A DNA stretch of 64,000 bases. It comes from Megamerina dolium (taxonomy: Eukaryota > Arthropoda > Insecta > Diptera > Megamerinidae). Both the position numbers and the translations under genes were made by a program. Shown in pieces: positions 55,449-64,000 of the stretch. Below the pieces are notes generated by a model that did no database searches, was not told the DNA's origin, and worked only from the letters and a program-made list of their open reading frames with translations. Numbering within the stretch: position 1 is the first letter of the stretch; the number at the start of each line of letters is the position of its first letter. The DNA lies in assembly GCA_963854835.1 (NCBI GenBank), contig OY978527.1:30112047-30176046 (forward strand). The letters run 5' to 3'.

Positions 55449-56780
55449 TTATACTTCCCCTCGATATGGCGCAAGTCGCTCCAAGTGCACTACTTTAAAC
55501 TTTGCTCTTTTATTCCAGGCACGTTGAATACGATACACTACGTCATTTATCTTTGTTATAATCTCATATGGCCCTTCCCAATGAGTTTGTAGTTTAGGGG
55601 ACAGGCCTTTCTTTCGTTGTGGATTATGAAGCATTACAAGCTCTCCTTCATAGAACCCTTTTGAATTTGCTTTCAAGTCATACCTGGCCTTCATCTTATC
55701 GATTATCATCTGCGACCGCTCTCTGATGAACCGATGTACTTCATCCAACTGTTCCCGCTTTTCGCTAGTATAATTTCCTTCGGTTGATCTCGTTGGTGTT
55801 ACGACTCCAAATTTTAAATCAGCTGGCAGCCTTAACTCGTTTCCAAAAATTGCCATTGCCGGTGTAGTAGCCGTCGTATCATGTTGTGCGCATCGATATG
55901 CCATGAGGAACATTGGTATACGTACATCCCAGTCTCTTTGGTATTTATCTACGACTTTTCTCAAATATTCCTCCAAGGTACGGTTAAATCGTTCTACCAT
56001 GCCATCAGATTGTGGATGCAAAGGTGTTGTACGAGTTTTGTATATACCCAGCATACGGCATATCTCTTGGAATACAACTGATTCGAAATTTCGACCTTGG
56101 TCTGAGTGTAACTCCATCGGTACACCAAAACGAGTAATCCATTGGTTCACGAATACATCCGCAACTGTACTAGGTTCTTGATTTGGAATGGGGTATACTT
56201 CAGGCCATTTACTGAAGTAATCTATAACCACCAGAACATACTTGTTTCCTGCGTTGATTATTGGAAATGGTCCAGCTATGTCCATACCAATTCGCTCAAA
56301 TGGAACACCCACGGTGTATTGGTGCATCTTACCACGACTTTTCTTAGTGGGACCTTTCGCCATTGCACATTGATTACACTTCCGAATCCAATCAGCGACA
56401 TGGTCATGACATCCAACCCAATAGAATCGTTTCTTTATTTTCTCGACGGTTTTGGTGATTCCCAAATGCCCTCCACTGGAAGCATTGTGATACTCAGCTA
56501 TCACTTCATTTATTCTTGCCTTGGGTACCACTAGAAGATCATAAGTGATTTTTCCATCTTCACTTTCCCATGTTCGGAATAAACATCCGTCTCGTAAGTG
56601 CAGGCTTTGCCACTGCGCCCAGTATGCCTTTGCTATTGGACTCTCATTAGCCATTTCTTTGAGAGATCTGGGTCGTTCCGTTGATCTTCTTGAACTCGTT
56701 CGGTGGTCCATGACTCTTCCGATAATACATTCATAAGTCGTATGTCGACAATGTGCTCCTTGCTTTCCACTCGAGAACAA
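55449..56780 (-). pseudogene. gypsy integrase region
   Basis: Long frame with a zinc-binding HHCC (YHNASSGGHLGITKTVEK, then CNQCAMAKG) and catalytic core residues in MDIAGPFPIINAGN, LHSDQGRNFES and MVERFNRTLEEYL. A C-terminal domain follows (GELVMLHNPQRKKGLSPKL). It overlaps the upstream frame by about 150 bp, and the true join near 56660 is a frameshift, so the polyprotein is broken here. Confidence 0.88.
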
Positions 56781-57961
56781 TGTTTACATTCCATTTTGCA
56801 AGGACGACGAGATAGAGCATCCGCGTTACTGTGATGTCCTCCTTTACGATGTTCGATGGTAAAATCATAACTCTGCAGCCTTTCAATCCAGCGCGCCAAT
56901 TGTCCTTCTGGGTTTTTAAATTGCAATAACCACCTTAGCGCTGAGTGGTCAGTTCGTAGATGAAATGACTGACCGTACAAGTATTTATGGAAATACTTTA
57001 CACATTCCAGTATTGCGAGCAACTCTCTTCGAGTGACACAGTAGTTTCTTTCTGGTTTCGACAGGATTTTACTGTAGTATGCTATTACTTTTTCTTGCCC
57101 ATCTATGATCTGAGAGAGCATACCACCTATTCCATAGCCACTCGCATCTGTGTCCAACACAAACTTTTGACCAGGCACTGGATACGCTAATATTGGTGCT
57201 GAACAGAGTTTTTCTTTCAGCTGTTCGAATGCTTTCTGTTGGTGTTCGCCCCATACAAATGGTTTGTTCTTTCTTGTTAACTCATGCAGACTGCTGGCGA
57301 TGTTTGCAAATCCAGGAACAAATCGTCTATAGTAGGTGCATAAGCCTAGGAAGCTTCTTAACTCGTGAAGATTCGACGGAATAGGCCATTCTTGTACTGC
57401 TGCTACTTTCTCCTCGTCGGTATGTACCCCTTCTGTTGTTACTTTATGACCAAGATATTTAACTTCTTGCCTGAAGAGTGAACACTTTTTCATATTCAGT
57501 TTAAGCCCTGCTGATTGTATATGCTCAAATACTTCTTTCAGGTTTTCCAGGTGGTCGTTAAAATCTTTTCCCATCACGATAATGTCATCGAGGTACACCA
57601 AGCACGTTTTCCAGTGTAGTCCTCTGAGTACACGCTCCATCAAACGTTCAAAAGTAGCTGGCGCATTGCATAAACCAAATGGCATGACTGTAAATTGCCA
57701 TAGACCATCGCCAATACTGAAAGCTGTTTTCTCTTTGTCCTCCTTACCAAGTTCCTCTTGCCAGTATCCACTTTGCAAATCAAGAGTTGAGAACCACTTC
57801 GCACCAGATAGTGTGTCCAGAGTGTCATCAATTCTTGGCAGTGGATAGCTGTCTTTTTTCGTAATATCATTCAGCTTTCTGTAATCCACACAAAATCGAG
57901 TACTTCCATCCTTCTTCTTTACCAGCACAACTGGTGAACTCCATGGACTCGCTGATAACAC
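56633..57961 (-). pseudogene. gypsy reverse transcriptase and RNase H region
   Basis: Reverse transcriptase landmarks: SPWSSPVVLVKKKDGSTRFC, FSTLDLQSGYWQ, FGLCNAPATFERLM and the catalytic LVYLDDIIVMG. RNase H follows with FVLDTDASGYGIGGML and HLRTDHSALRWLL. The frame opens after a shift near 57950 relative to the protease frame and ends early relative to integrase. Confidence 0.9.
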
Positions 57962-58943
57962 CTTGTTTCTGCATATCGGAAATCAGCTTAATGGCTTCGT
58001 CTCTTTTGGCCAATGGAACTCGTCGTGGTGTTTGACGAATTGGTCTAGAATTACCCGTGTCAATGTGATGCTTCACGATGGTTGTTCGTCCTCCAATTTT
58101 TCCATTTGAAGAAAAGATTGGACTGTACTTCTCCAATAGTTGTAAAGCCTTTTCTTTTTGCTGTTTGGTAAGCACACCTGCCCATTCTTCCATCTGTGCT
58201 TTTATTTCCACCCTGACAGTTCCTGATCTTCCACTTTTTATCGACGAACCCTTATCGCAGTCTACTATGGCAGTAACTTCCTGGCAATGACCAATAACCA
58301 TTCCTTTCTTCACAACTGTAGATGTATTAGTTGGATTTAATATTCGCACCGGTACTATTCCATTTTCTTTAGGTTCTACTAACGTCCTACCAAGTATGAT
58401 GTTTTTATTTTGTATTTCTTTATCTGCTTCCACTAACCACAACTTGCCTGTCCCATCATCCACATTTATCTGTGCCCAAATCACCGCTTCTGATTTTGCT
58501 GGAACCTCTTGGCGTTGACACGCCAGTGCTCGTTTGATGTTCCCACTACGCTTGTAACCGATGTTCAATGGTAGTTCGACATTTGCATAATGTAGTATCC
58601 GTTGATTTAAATCTAACGTAAATCCGTTGTCAATCATAAAATCAACACCAATTATTACGTCATCGATGACGGCGGCCACAATGAATTCATGTTCCCATGT
58701 GCAATTTCCAATAGATACTCCTTTCTTTATCTTGCCCAGAATTTGTGCATCCTCACCCGTTGCTGTACGCAATTTTATTCCCATTAAAGGCTCAAACCTC
58801 TTTACCAAATCGCTCTTGATTATAGAATGTGATGCACCAGTATCCAGGGTTAACATGAATTCCATATTGTCCAATTTTCCATCAATAGTCAAGCTGCTTG
58901 GCACACGCTGTAGTTGTGAAATGTGAATGATGGGGCATCCCAC
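57867..58943 (-). pseudogene. gypsy protease region
   Basis: An aspartic protease motif LTLDTGASHSIIKSD lies at about 58850, followed by DDVIIGVDFMIDNGFTLDL. The frame runs into the first residues before the reverse transcriptase (MQKQGVISE) and then shifts. Confidence 0.85.
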
Positions 58944-59089
58944 TGTTGGAGTCAGTTCACGCCCCGCTGAACTGACTCGATTTAGTTTAACGATGGATTT
59001 GTGTTAGTGGAGCGATCACTATCCACCTTATTCTCCTTCTTTTGTCTTCCTGGAGAATTCGATCTTGATCGCTTTCGTCGTAGACGGCA

Positions 59090-60256
59090 GTCACGCGCCA
59101 TGTGTCCTGGTTTGTCACAAATGAAGCACTTACCAGTAAACTTGTTTTCGCGTCGACCTGTTGTTCTTCCTTCAAGCTAAACTACTGATTTTACTGCCTG
59201 ACGCACTGCTTCAACCAGATCTGTTGTTTCTGTTTCTAATTGGCGTACCGTGGCATTGGTCGACACATGAAACTGGCGCGCTTTGTCTTTCCATCACGTA
59301 TGCCATCTATGAATGCCTCTATTTTTATTTTTTCGACGAACTCTTCCGAATTACCGGAGAACGCTAGATGACATAAGCGCTCAATATCGGAAGCGAATTC
59401 CTGAAGGCTCTCATTACTCCATTGCACTCGCGATCTCAATTCCACTCGATGTAATTGACTCTTGTATTAATTTCCATATTTTCGCTGGAGTGTGTCCATC
59501 CGTGACTGATAGCTAGTACGATCTTTCTCTGGAATCATCTGTAACACCTCGGAAGCATTACCTTTTAATGCGACTATTAAAGCAGCAGTCTTGTCGCTAT
59601 CATCCCATTGATTCTTCGAAGCTGTTGTCTCGAATTGAAGCTTGAAGATATTGAATGGCGTGCTTCCGTCAAATGTTGGTGGCTTTAGTTTGATTGTGCT
59701 TGAATCTCTAATCACTGATGTGGCCGGAAATTTCATCTACATGTTCTTTTAGTTCTGCAACTTTCTCATTAATAACCCCAGAAATTTCTTGAAGTTTGTA
59801 GTTAATTGTCTTCTGGAATTCTCCAATGAAGTTTTCTTGGCGAGACGAACCTTCTTGGATTTCCATACGCAATTCAGCCGAATGTTCTTGAAGCTTGGAG
59901 TCAATTTTTTTCTGGAACTCTCCCATAACGCTTTCTTGGTGAGACAAACCTTCTTGAATTTTCATACGCAATTCAGCCGAATGTTCTTGTAGCTGTTGTT
60001 GTTGCTGCAGCATCATGGTTTTCATGAAATCCATGAGTTGACCACTCGAATCTATTTTGCTTTCTTCCTCAGCGTGTACGACTGCTTGTATATTGGCTTC
60101 CACGAAGAACTCATGTTCTTCTACATTAATTCCCTTAGCCTCCATAGCTTGCCTCAGCCTCACCAGCAGTTCCGCCTTTGCACCTGATGACGATAGATTC
60201 ATCTCTACCAACAGCTTTTTAAGCTGGTCCACTTTTAGTTGGTCAATTTTCACCAT
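59090..60256 (-). pseudogene. gypsy gag region with SAP-like N-terminus and zinc knuckle
   Basis: From ATG at 60256: VDQLKKLLVEMNLSSSG and AKAELLVRLRQAMEA (residues about 8-40), which looks like a SAP helix-extended-loop-helix. Then comes a coiled region with two tandem units (EHSAELRMKIQEGLSHQESV; EHSAELRMEIQEGSSRQENF). A shift near 59720 leads to PPTFDGSTPFNIFKLQFE, and a further break leads to WSNESLQEFASDIERL. A CCHC zinc knuckle CFICDKPGHMARDC lies near 59100-59140. At least two frameshifts. Confidence 0.82.
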
Positions 60257-60263
60257 CTTTACA

Positions 60264-60283
60264 GAATCCCACTTCTGACACCA
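60264..60283 (-). other. Primer-binding site, tRNA-Leu type
   Basis: On the minus strand, two bases after the 5' LTR, reads TGGTGTCAGAAGTGGGATTC. This is complementary to the CCA end and acceptor/T-arm of a leucine tRNA as I recall it (…CCCACTTCTGACACCA). Leucine primers are used by the mdg3-like gypsy clade, from memory. Confidence 0.8.
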
Positions 60284-60285
60284 AT

Positions 60286-60723
60286 TGTTACGTTTTTATT
60301 CTGTGAACGTTTAATTCTATTTGAATTACCTTGTTCGATCATTGGATTCTGTTAATAATAACTGCAACACTTATTTTATACAACTATATACAGCAACAAT
60401 TTATTTAATAAACACTATTTATAATCAACTCTGTTTATAATCAACTATTTACAATAACACTCTAATGTACTTGCAACTTTTGCCTCTGTATCAATGTTTT
60501 CGCAATCACTTTTGGAATTAGATTGATTCTCACTGCTCAACACTGGCTCTATTTATACTCTGTTGGCAACACTCCAGAATCTTCCTTTATCGAGATTCTT
60601 CTCTTCCTTTCTCGTTGGCTTGTTCTGGTTATCGCTTATTTCTTTTTGTTGACATTCATGTCGATGCTGCCAATAGTGTCAGTCGCAATAGTGATGAGTA
60701 ACCAACTATCGATACTCGTTACA
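60286..60723 (-). repeat. 5' LTR (element orientation)
   Basis: 438 bp, same length as the other LTR, and followed by the ATAT target duplication on the right. It would carry the element promoter. Confidence 0.93.
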
Positions 60724-60727
60724 ATAT

Positions 60728-61497
60728 AAACAAGCTCACATGTCACTGCGAAACATTTTTGCCTGTGTAAACGCAAACGAAACATCAAGAGAGAATTGAA
60801 AATGTTTTTCATGCAAATGTTATCGTATTTAAACGGGGACTTACGTGTGACTAATCGCACTATTAAGCTGAAGCTCCACACCAGGTTTCTCAGGCGTTAC
60901 TGCTTTCGAAGTCGTTCAGGCTTTTCAGGCTCATTAGGCTTTATAGGCGTTCCACACGACCAACTCCACATCAAACTTTTGTTTGACGTTTCTTAGAAGT
61001 CTTAACATTTCGCAATCAATATTTGTAGATATTTTTCATTATTTGCATACTCTTATTTAAAGTTAAAAATATTATTTTATAAAGAGGAAAATGTTTTAGT
61101 TACATTTAAGGAGTTTATCGATTTATTGAAGTTTGTAAGTATACCTTTAGGCGTAGGGATGAGATTTTCGACAAATGAGATATCGACTAAAAATGCTCGT
61201 TCGTTAAAAGTGGTACTTCTTTTACCATTTAGTTGTAATTGATTTAGTACTTTTTTTCACCTTTTCATATTAATTTTCATTTAATAAAAATATTTTCTTT
61301 TATTTTATTGTCTGAAATCTGCACAAAATTCTTTTAGGATAAGGCAACTTATTCCGATTACACCATTACCATATTCATATTCACTAGTACTAATGTTCTA
61401 ATGAGTTAACTGTCAGCCGACGCCTGAAAAGCTTGAAACAAGTTCGAAATTTGGCAATTTTCAGGCTTTTCAAGCTTTTGCGATTTCGAATATATTT
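60728..61497. other. Non-coding sequence between two gypsy copies
   Basis: No gene seen. GGCTTTTCAGGC-like words recur at about 60928-60945 and about 61461, and CAGGCGTT/GACGCCTG occur in opposite sense, hinting at a decayed inverted-repeat element. I cannot define its ends. Confidence 0.4.
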
Positions 61498-63195
61498 CGG
61501 TTTTTATTTTGTGAACGTTAAATTCTACTCAAATCAACCCTGTTCGATCACTGGGTGCTGTCAATAATAATTGCAACACTTATTTTGTACTAACTATGTG
61601 CAACAACAATTTATTTGGTCAATACTTCTATATACAATAAATCTTTAATGTATTTTAAATTGATATCGTGTTATGTTGCCGCGATCACTTTCAGAATTAA
61701 ATAGATGGTGTTATGTTGCCTCTATATCAGCAATTCGTTCAAATATAGCACCTGTATTGATGCATTTTCCCTTGACTTTTCTTAGTGGGACCTTTGGCCA
61801 TTGCACACTGTCCACATTTCATAATCTAATCAGCGACATGATCATGGCATCTAACCAAATAAAACCGTTTCTTAATTTTCTCGACGGTTTTGGTGATGCC
61901 CAAATGCTCTCCACTGGAAGCATTATGATAATCAGCTATCACTTCGATTATTCTTCTATTGGTACTACTAGAAGATCATCTCGCAAGTCCAGGCTCAGCC
62001 ATTGCGCCCAGTATGCCTTTGTTATTGGACTCTCAATAGCCATTTCTTGCCACTCTGGACGTACGTCCTGCTCTTTGTATTTCATAACCTTTGTGAGATC
62101 TGGGTAATTCATTGTTCTTCTTCAACTCGTTCGGTGGTCCATGCCTCTTCCGGCAAAACATTTGTAAGACGTAGGTTGACAATGTGATTCTGGCTTCTTA
62201 CGCGAGAATGTTTACTATCTACGGTTCATATACGATGTCGCATATGAAGCACTTACCAGTGAATTTATTTTTACTTTGATTTCTTGTTTTGCTGTAGGCT
62301 TCACAATCAATTGATAACAATCACGCGTCCTATGTCCTCGTTTATTTCATATGAAGCATTTACCTGTAAATAAATTTTTACGTTGGCCATTTGCTCTTGC
62401 TTGAGGCTGCATTACCGATTTGACTGCCTGATACAGTATTTCAACCATATCTTACGTTTCTGCTTCTAGTTGCAGTACCCGTGGTATTGGTCGACACATT
62501 AAACTGGGGGCTTCATACGTCAAAGCACTACTGACTGTTTCCACATATGTATTCCTTGGCGACATTACTAGGACAGGCTTAATCTCTCCATCACGTATAC
62601 CGTCTATGAATGCCTCTATTTTTATTTTTCGATGAATCCTTTCGAATTACCGGAGAACGCTAGATGACATAAGCCCTCAATATCGGAAGCGAATTCCTAA
62701 AGGTTCTCATTACTCCGATGATCTTAATTCCACTCGATGCAATTGGCTCTTATATTCATTTCCATATTTTCGCTGGAGTGCGTCCATCAGTGATTGCTAG
62801 CTAACACGATCTTCTGGAACCATCTGCAAGACTTCTGGCGCATTACCCTTTAATTCTCCTATTAAAGCAGGGGTTTGTCACTATCGTCCCATTGATTCTT
62901 CGAAGCTGTTGTGTCGAACTGAAGCTTGAAGATGTTTAATGGCGTGGCTCCATCAAATGTTGATGGCTTTAATACTCTGATCACTAATGTAGATGGTCCG
63001 TTTATATTTAGTTGATTGAGTTCGTGCTCTAATTTCTCGAACTTATCTTTCAAGTCGTATACATGTTTCTTCAGATCCGTAACTTTTTCATTAATGGCAC
63101 CAGAAATTTCCTGAAATCTAAGTTCAATTCCTTTTTGTAGATTTTCGATAACGTGTTCTTGGCGAGCCGAATGTTTTCGAACTTGCTCTAAGCAC
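61498..63195 (-). mobile_element. Decayed gypsy copy, internally deleted
   Basis: 61498-61745 resembles the LTR (GTGAACGTTAAATTCTA, CAATAATAATTGCAACAC). The rest resembles scattered pieces of pol (GACTTTTCTTAGTGGGACC near 61773) and gag (PSTFDGATPLNIFKLQFD at about 62950, and two zinc-knuckle-like spots near 62250 and 62345). Most of reverse transcriptase and integrase is missing. Confidence 0.75.
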
Positions 63196-63295
63196 TGTTT
63201 CTATTGCCCAGGAGCTAAACATTGCACAAAAAACCGTTTGGAACCATTTAAATAAATAAAACCTTCAAGTTTATGCAAAAATAATGGATTTCCTT
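63196..63295 (+). mobile_element. mariner transposase scrap
   Basis: The frame gives [20 protein letters not shown] followed by a stop, matching the helix-turn-helix linker of mariner transposases ([13 protein letters not shown] is a common string in that family). It ends at the TA microsatellite. Confidence 0.6.
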
Positions 63296-63297
63296 TT

Positions 63298-63301
<4 letters not shown>

Positions 63302-63352
<51 letters not shown>

Positions 63353-63353
63353 G

Positions 63354-63402
<49 letters not shown>

Positions 63403-63427
63403 GTATGTATATATGTATATATTTATA

Positions 63428-63458
<31 letters not shown>

Positions 63459-63492
63459 GTATGTATATATATATATGTATATATATACATAT
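63302..63492. repeat. (TA)n / (TATG)n microsatellite
   Basis: Long alternating TA with interspersed TATGTA units. Reading frames through it, rich in Tyr and Ile, are meaningless. Confidence 0.95.
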
Positions 63493-63850
63493 GTGGGTGC
63501 CGTAGCTCAGTGGTTAGTGTGTTCGCCTTCTGATCTGTAGGTCGTGGTTTAATCCCCGGTTGATGCATAACAAATTTAATATCGATAAGATTTTTCTTTC
63601 GAATGGTACTCACCTGTCGGCAAGCATTTGGCAATTCTTCCGACAGTAACAACTTGCCATGAAAAGCTTCTAAAAGAACTCTGTGACAAAGCTCAGAAAA
63701 AGTGATGTCACAAGTGTTCTGCCGTTCGGAACCGGCTAAAATAAGTAGGTCCCTTCTAATACTGTCCAAATTTAAGACGCACAACAGTAATGGAAGAGAA
63801 GCTCGGCCAATGAGCCCTTTGGGGCTTTAATTGCCACATATTTATTTAAT
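63493..63850 (+). mobile_element. tRNA-headed SINE, TTTA-tail type, inside a TA microsatellite
   Basis: Nearly identical to the 22395 copy: GTGCCGTAGCTCAGTGGTTA, B box with one change (GGTTTAATCCC), the same body, and the tail GAGCCCTTTGGGGCTTTA plus ATTTATTT. Both flanks are TA repeat, so the target duplication cannot be read. Confidence 0.9.
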
Positions 63851-63852
63851 TT

Positions 63853-63854
<2 letters not shown>

Positions 63855-63912
<58 letters not shown>

Positions 63913-63926
63913 ATTATATATATATA

Positions 63927-63971
<45 letters not shown>

Positions 63972-64000
63972 ATTATATATATATATATTTATATATATAT
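63855..64000. repeat. (TA)n microsatellite running off the window
   Basis: Alternating TA with a duplicated TACATATAAATTATATATA block (about 63904 and 63964). Confidence 0.93.

Larger units (their letters stand above)
54973..60723 (-). mobile_element. Full-length Ty3/gypsy LTR retrotransposon
   Basis: Complete structure read right to left: LTR, primer-binding site, gag, protease, reverse transcriptase, RNase H, integrase, polypurine tract, LTR. The flanks are ATAT (54969-54972) and ATAT (60724-60727), a 4-bp target duplication. The LTRs are both 438 bp and begin and end TGTAACG...CGTAACA. I count about 25 mismatches by eye, near 6 percent, so the insertion is not recent. Several frameshifts disable this copy. 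Two other decayed copies of the family are at 36412 and 61498. Confidence 0.95.

Noticed and set aside
63284..63784. Tyr-Ile-rich frames on both strands
   Set aside because: These are TA/TATG microsatellite translations running into the SINE.
1..64000. A previously undescribed defence or biosynthetic system
   Set aside because: Every coherent host gene falls into a known conserved family of unrelated function, and the rest is mobile or simple DNA. The unidentified blocks near 42 kb are the only candidate for something new.

Overview
The window reads as nuclear DNA of a higher fly, probably a tephritid fruit fly. It is AT-rich, its genes have short introns, and their products resemble Drosophila proteins. 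It is dense in insect transposons, including a DD41D mariner of the 'rosa' kind that I recall from Ceratitis. There is no bacterial operon, phage or CRISPR content. The species call is inference.

Layout. 1-16.3 kb: the 3' two-thirds of slgA (proline dehydrogenase, + strand), with a pair of mutually exclusive exons, a possible early-terminating exon, a possible 39-nt in-frame cassette exon, and a 4-kb intron filled with nested transposons. 16.3-21.3 kb: intergenic, with microsatellites, small MITEs and a non-LTR remnant carrying a piggyBac-type MITE. 21.4-25.8 kb: TIPIN (+) and FIG4 (-), tail to tail. 25.9-34.1 kb: a TIR element, then a non-LTR retrotransposon with RNase H broken by an RTE-type retrotransposon and a MITE. 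35.4-36.1 kb: Smn (+). 36.4-40.7 kb: a decayed Ty3/gypsy copy and an apparently intact Tc1-type transposon whose transposase gene has a small intron. 41.9-42.3 kb: three unrecognised exon-like blocks. 43.4-45.8 kb: parvin (-). 47-48.4 kb: several MITEs, one inside another. 48.7-49.9 kb: POP7 and TMEM203, eight bases apart and probably one dicistronic transcript. 51.0-53.65 kb: Dbp80/DDX19 (-). 54.97-60.72 kb: a full-length Ty3/gypsy retrotransposon with two 438-bp LTRs and a 4-bp target duplication. 61.5-64 kb: another decayed gypsy copy, a mariner scrap, a SINE and long TA microsatellites.

The host genes are unrelated housekeeping functions: mitochondrial proline oxidation, replication fork protection, PI(3,5)P2 turnover, snRNP assembly, integrin adhesion, RNase P/MRP, ER/lysosome calcium, and mRNA export. 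Only POP7-TMEM203 looks functionally coupled, through a shared transcript. The mobile elements preserve a readable order of insertion. A tRNA-headed SINE family is present in two tail types, and one tail matches the 3' end of the non-LTR element in the same window. I found no wholly new system. The most distinctive signals are that SINE/LINE tail sharing, the dicistron, the slgA alternative exons, the intact Tc1-type element, and the unidentified exon-like blocks near 42 kb. Exon boundaries were set by eye from splice signals, reading phase and remembered family similarity; no alignment was run.
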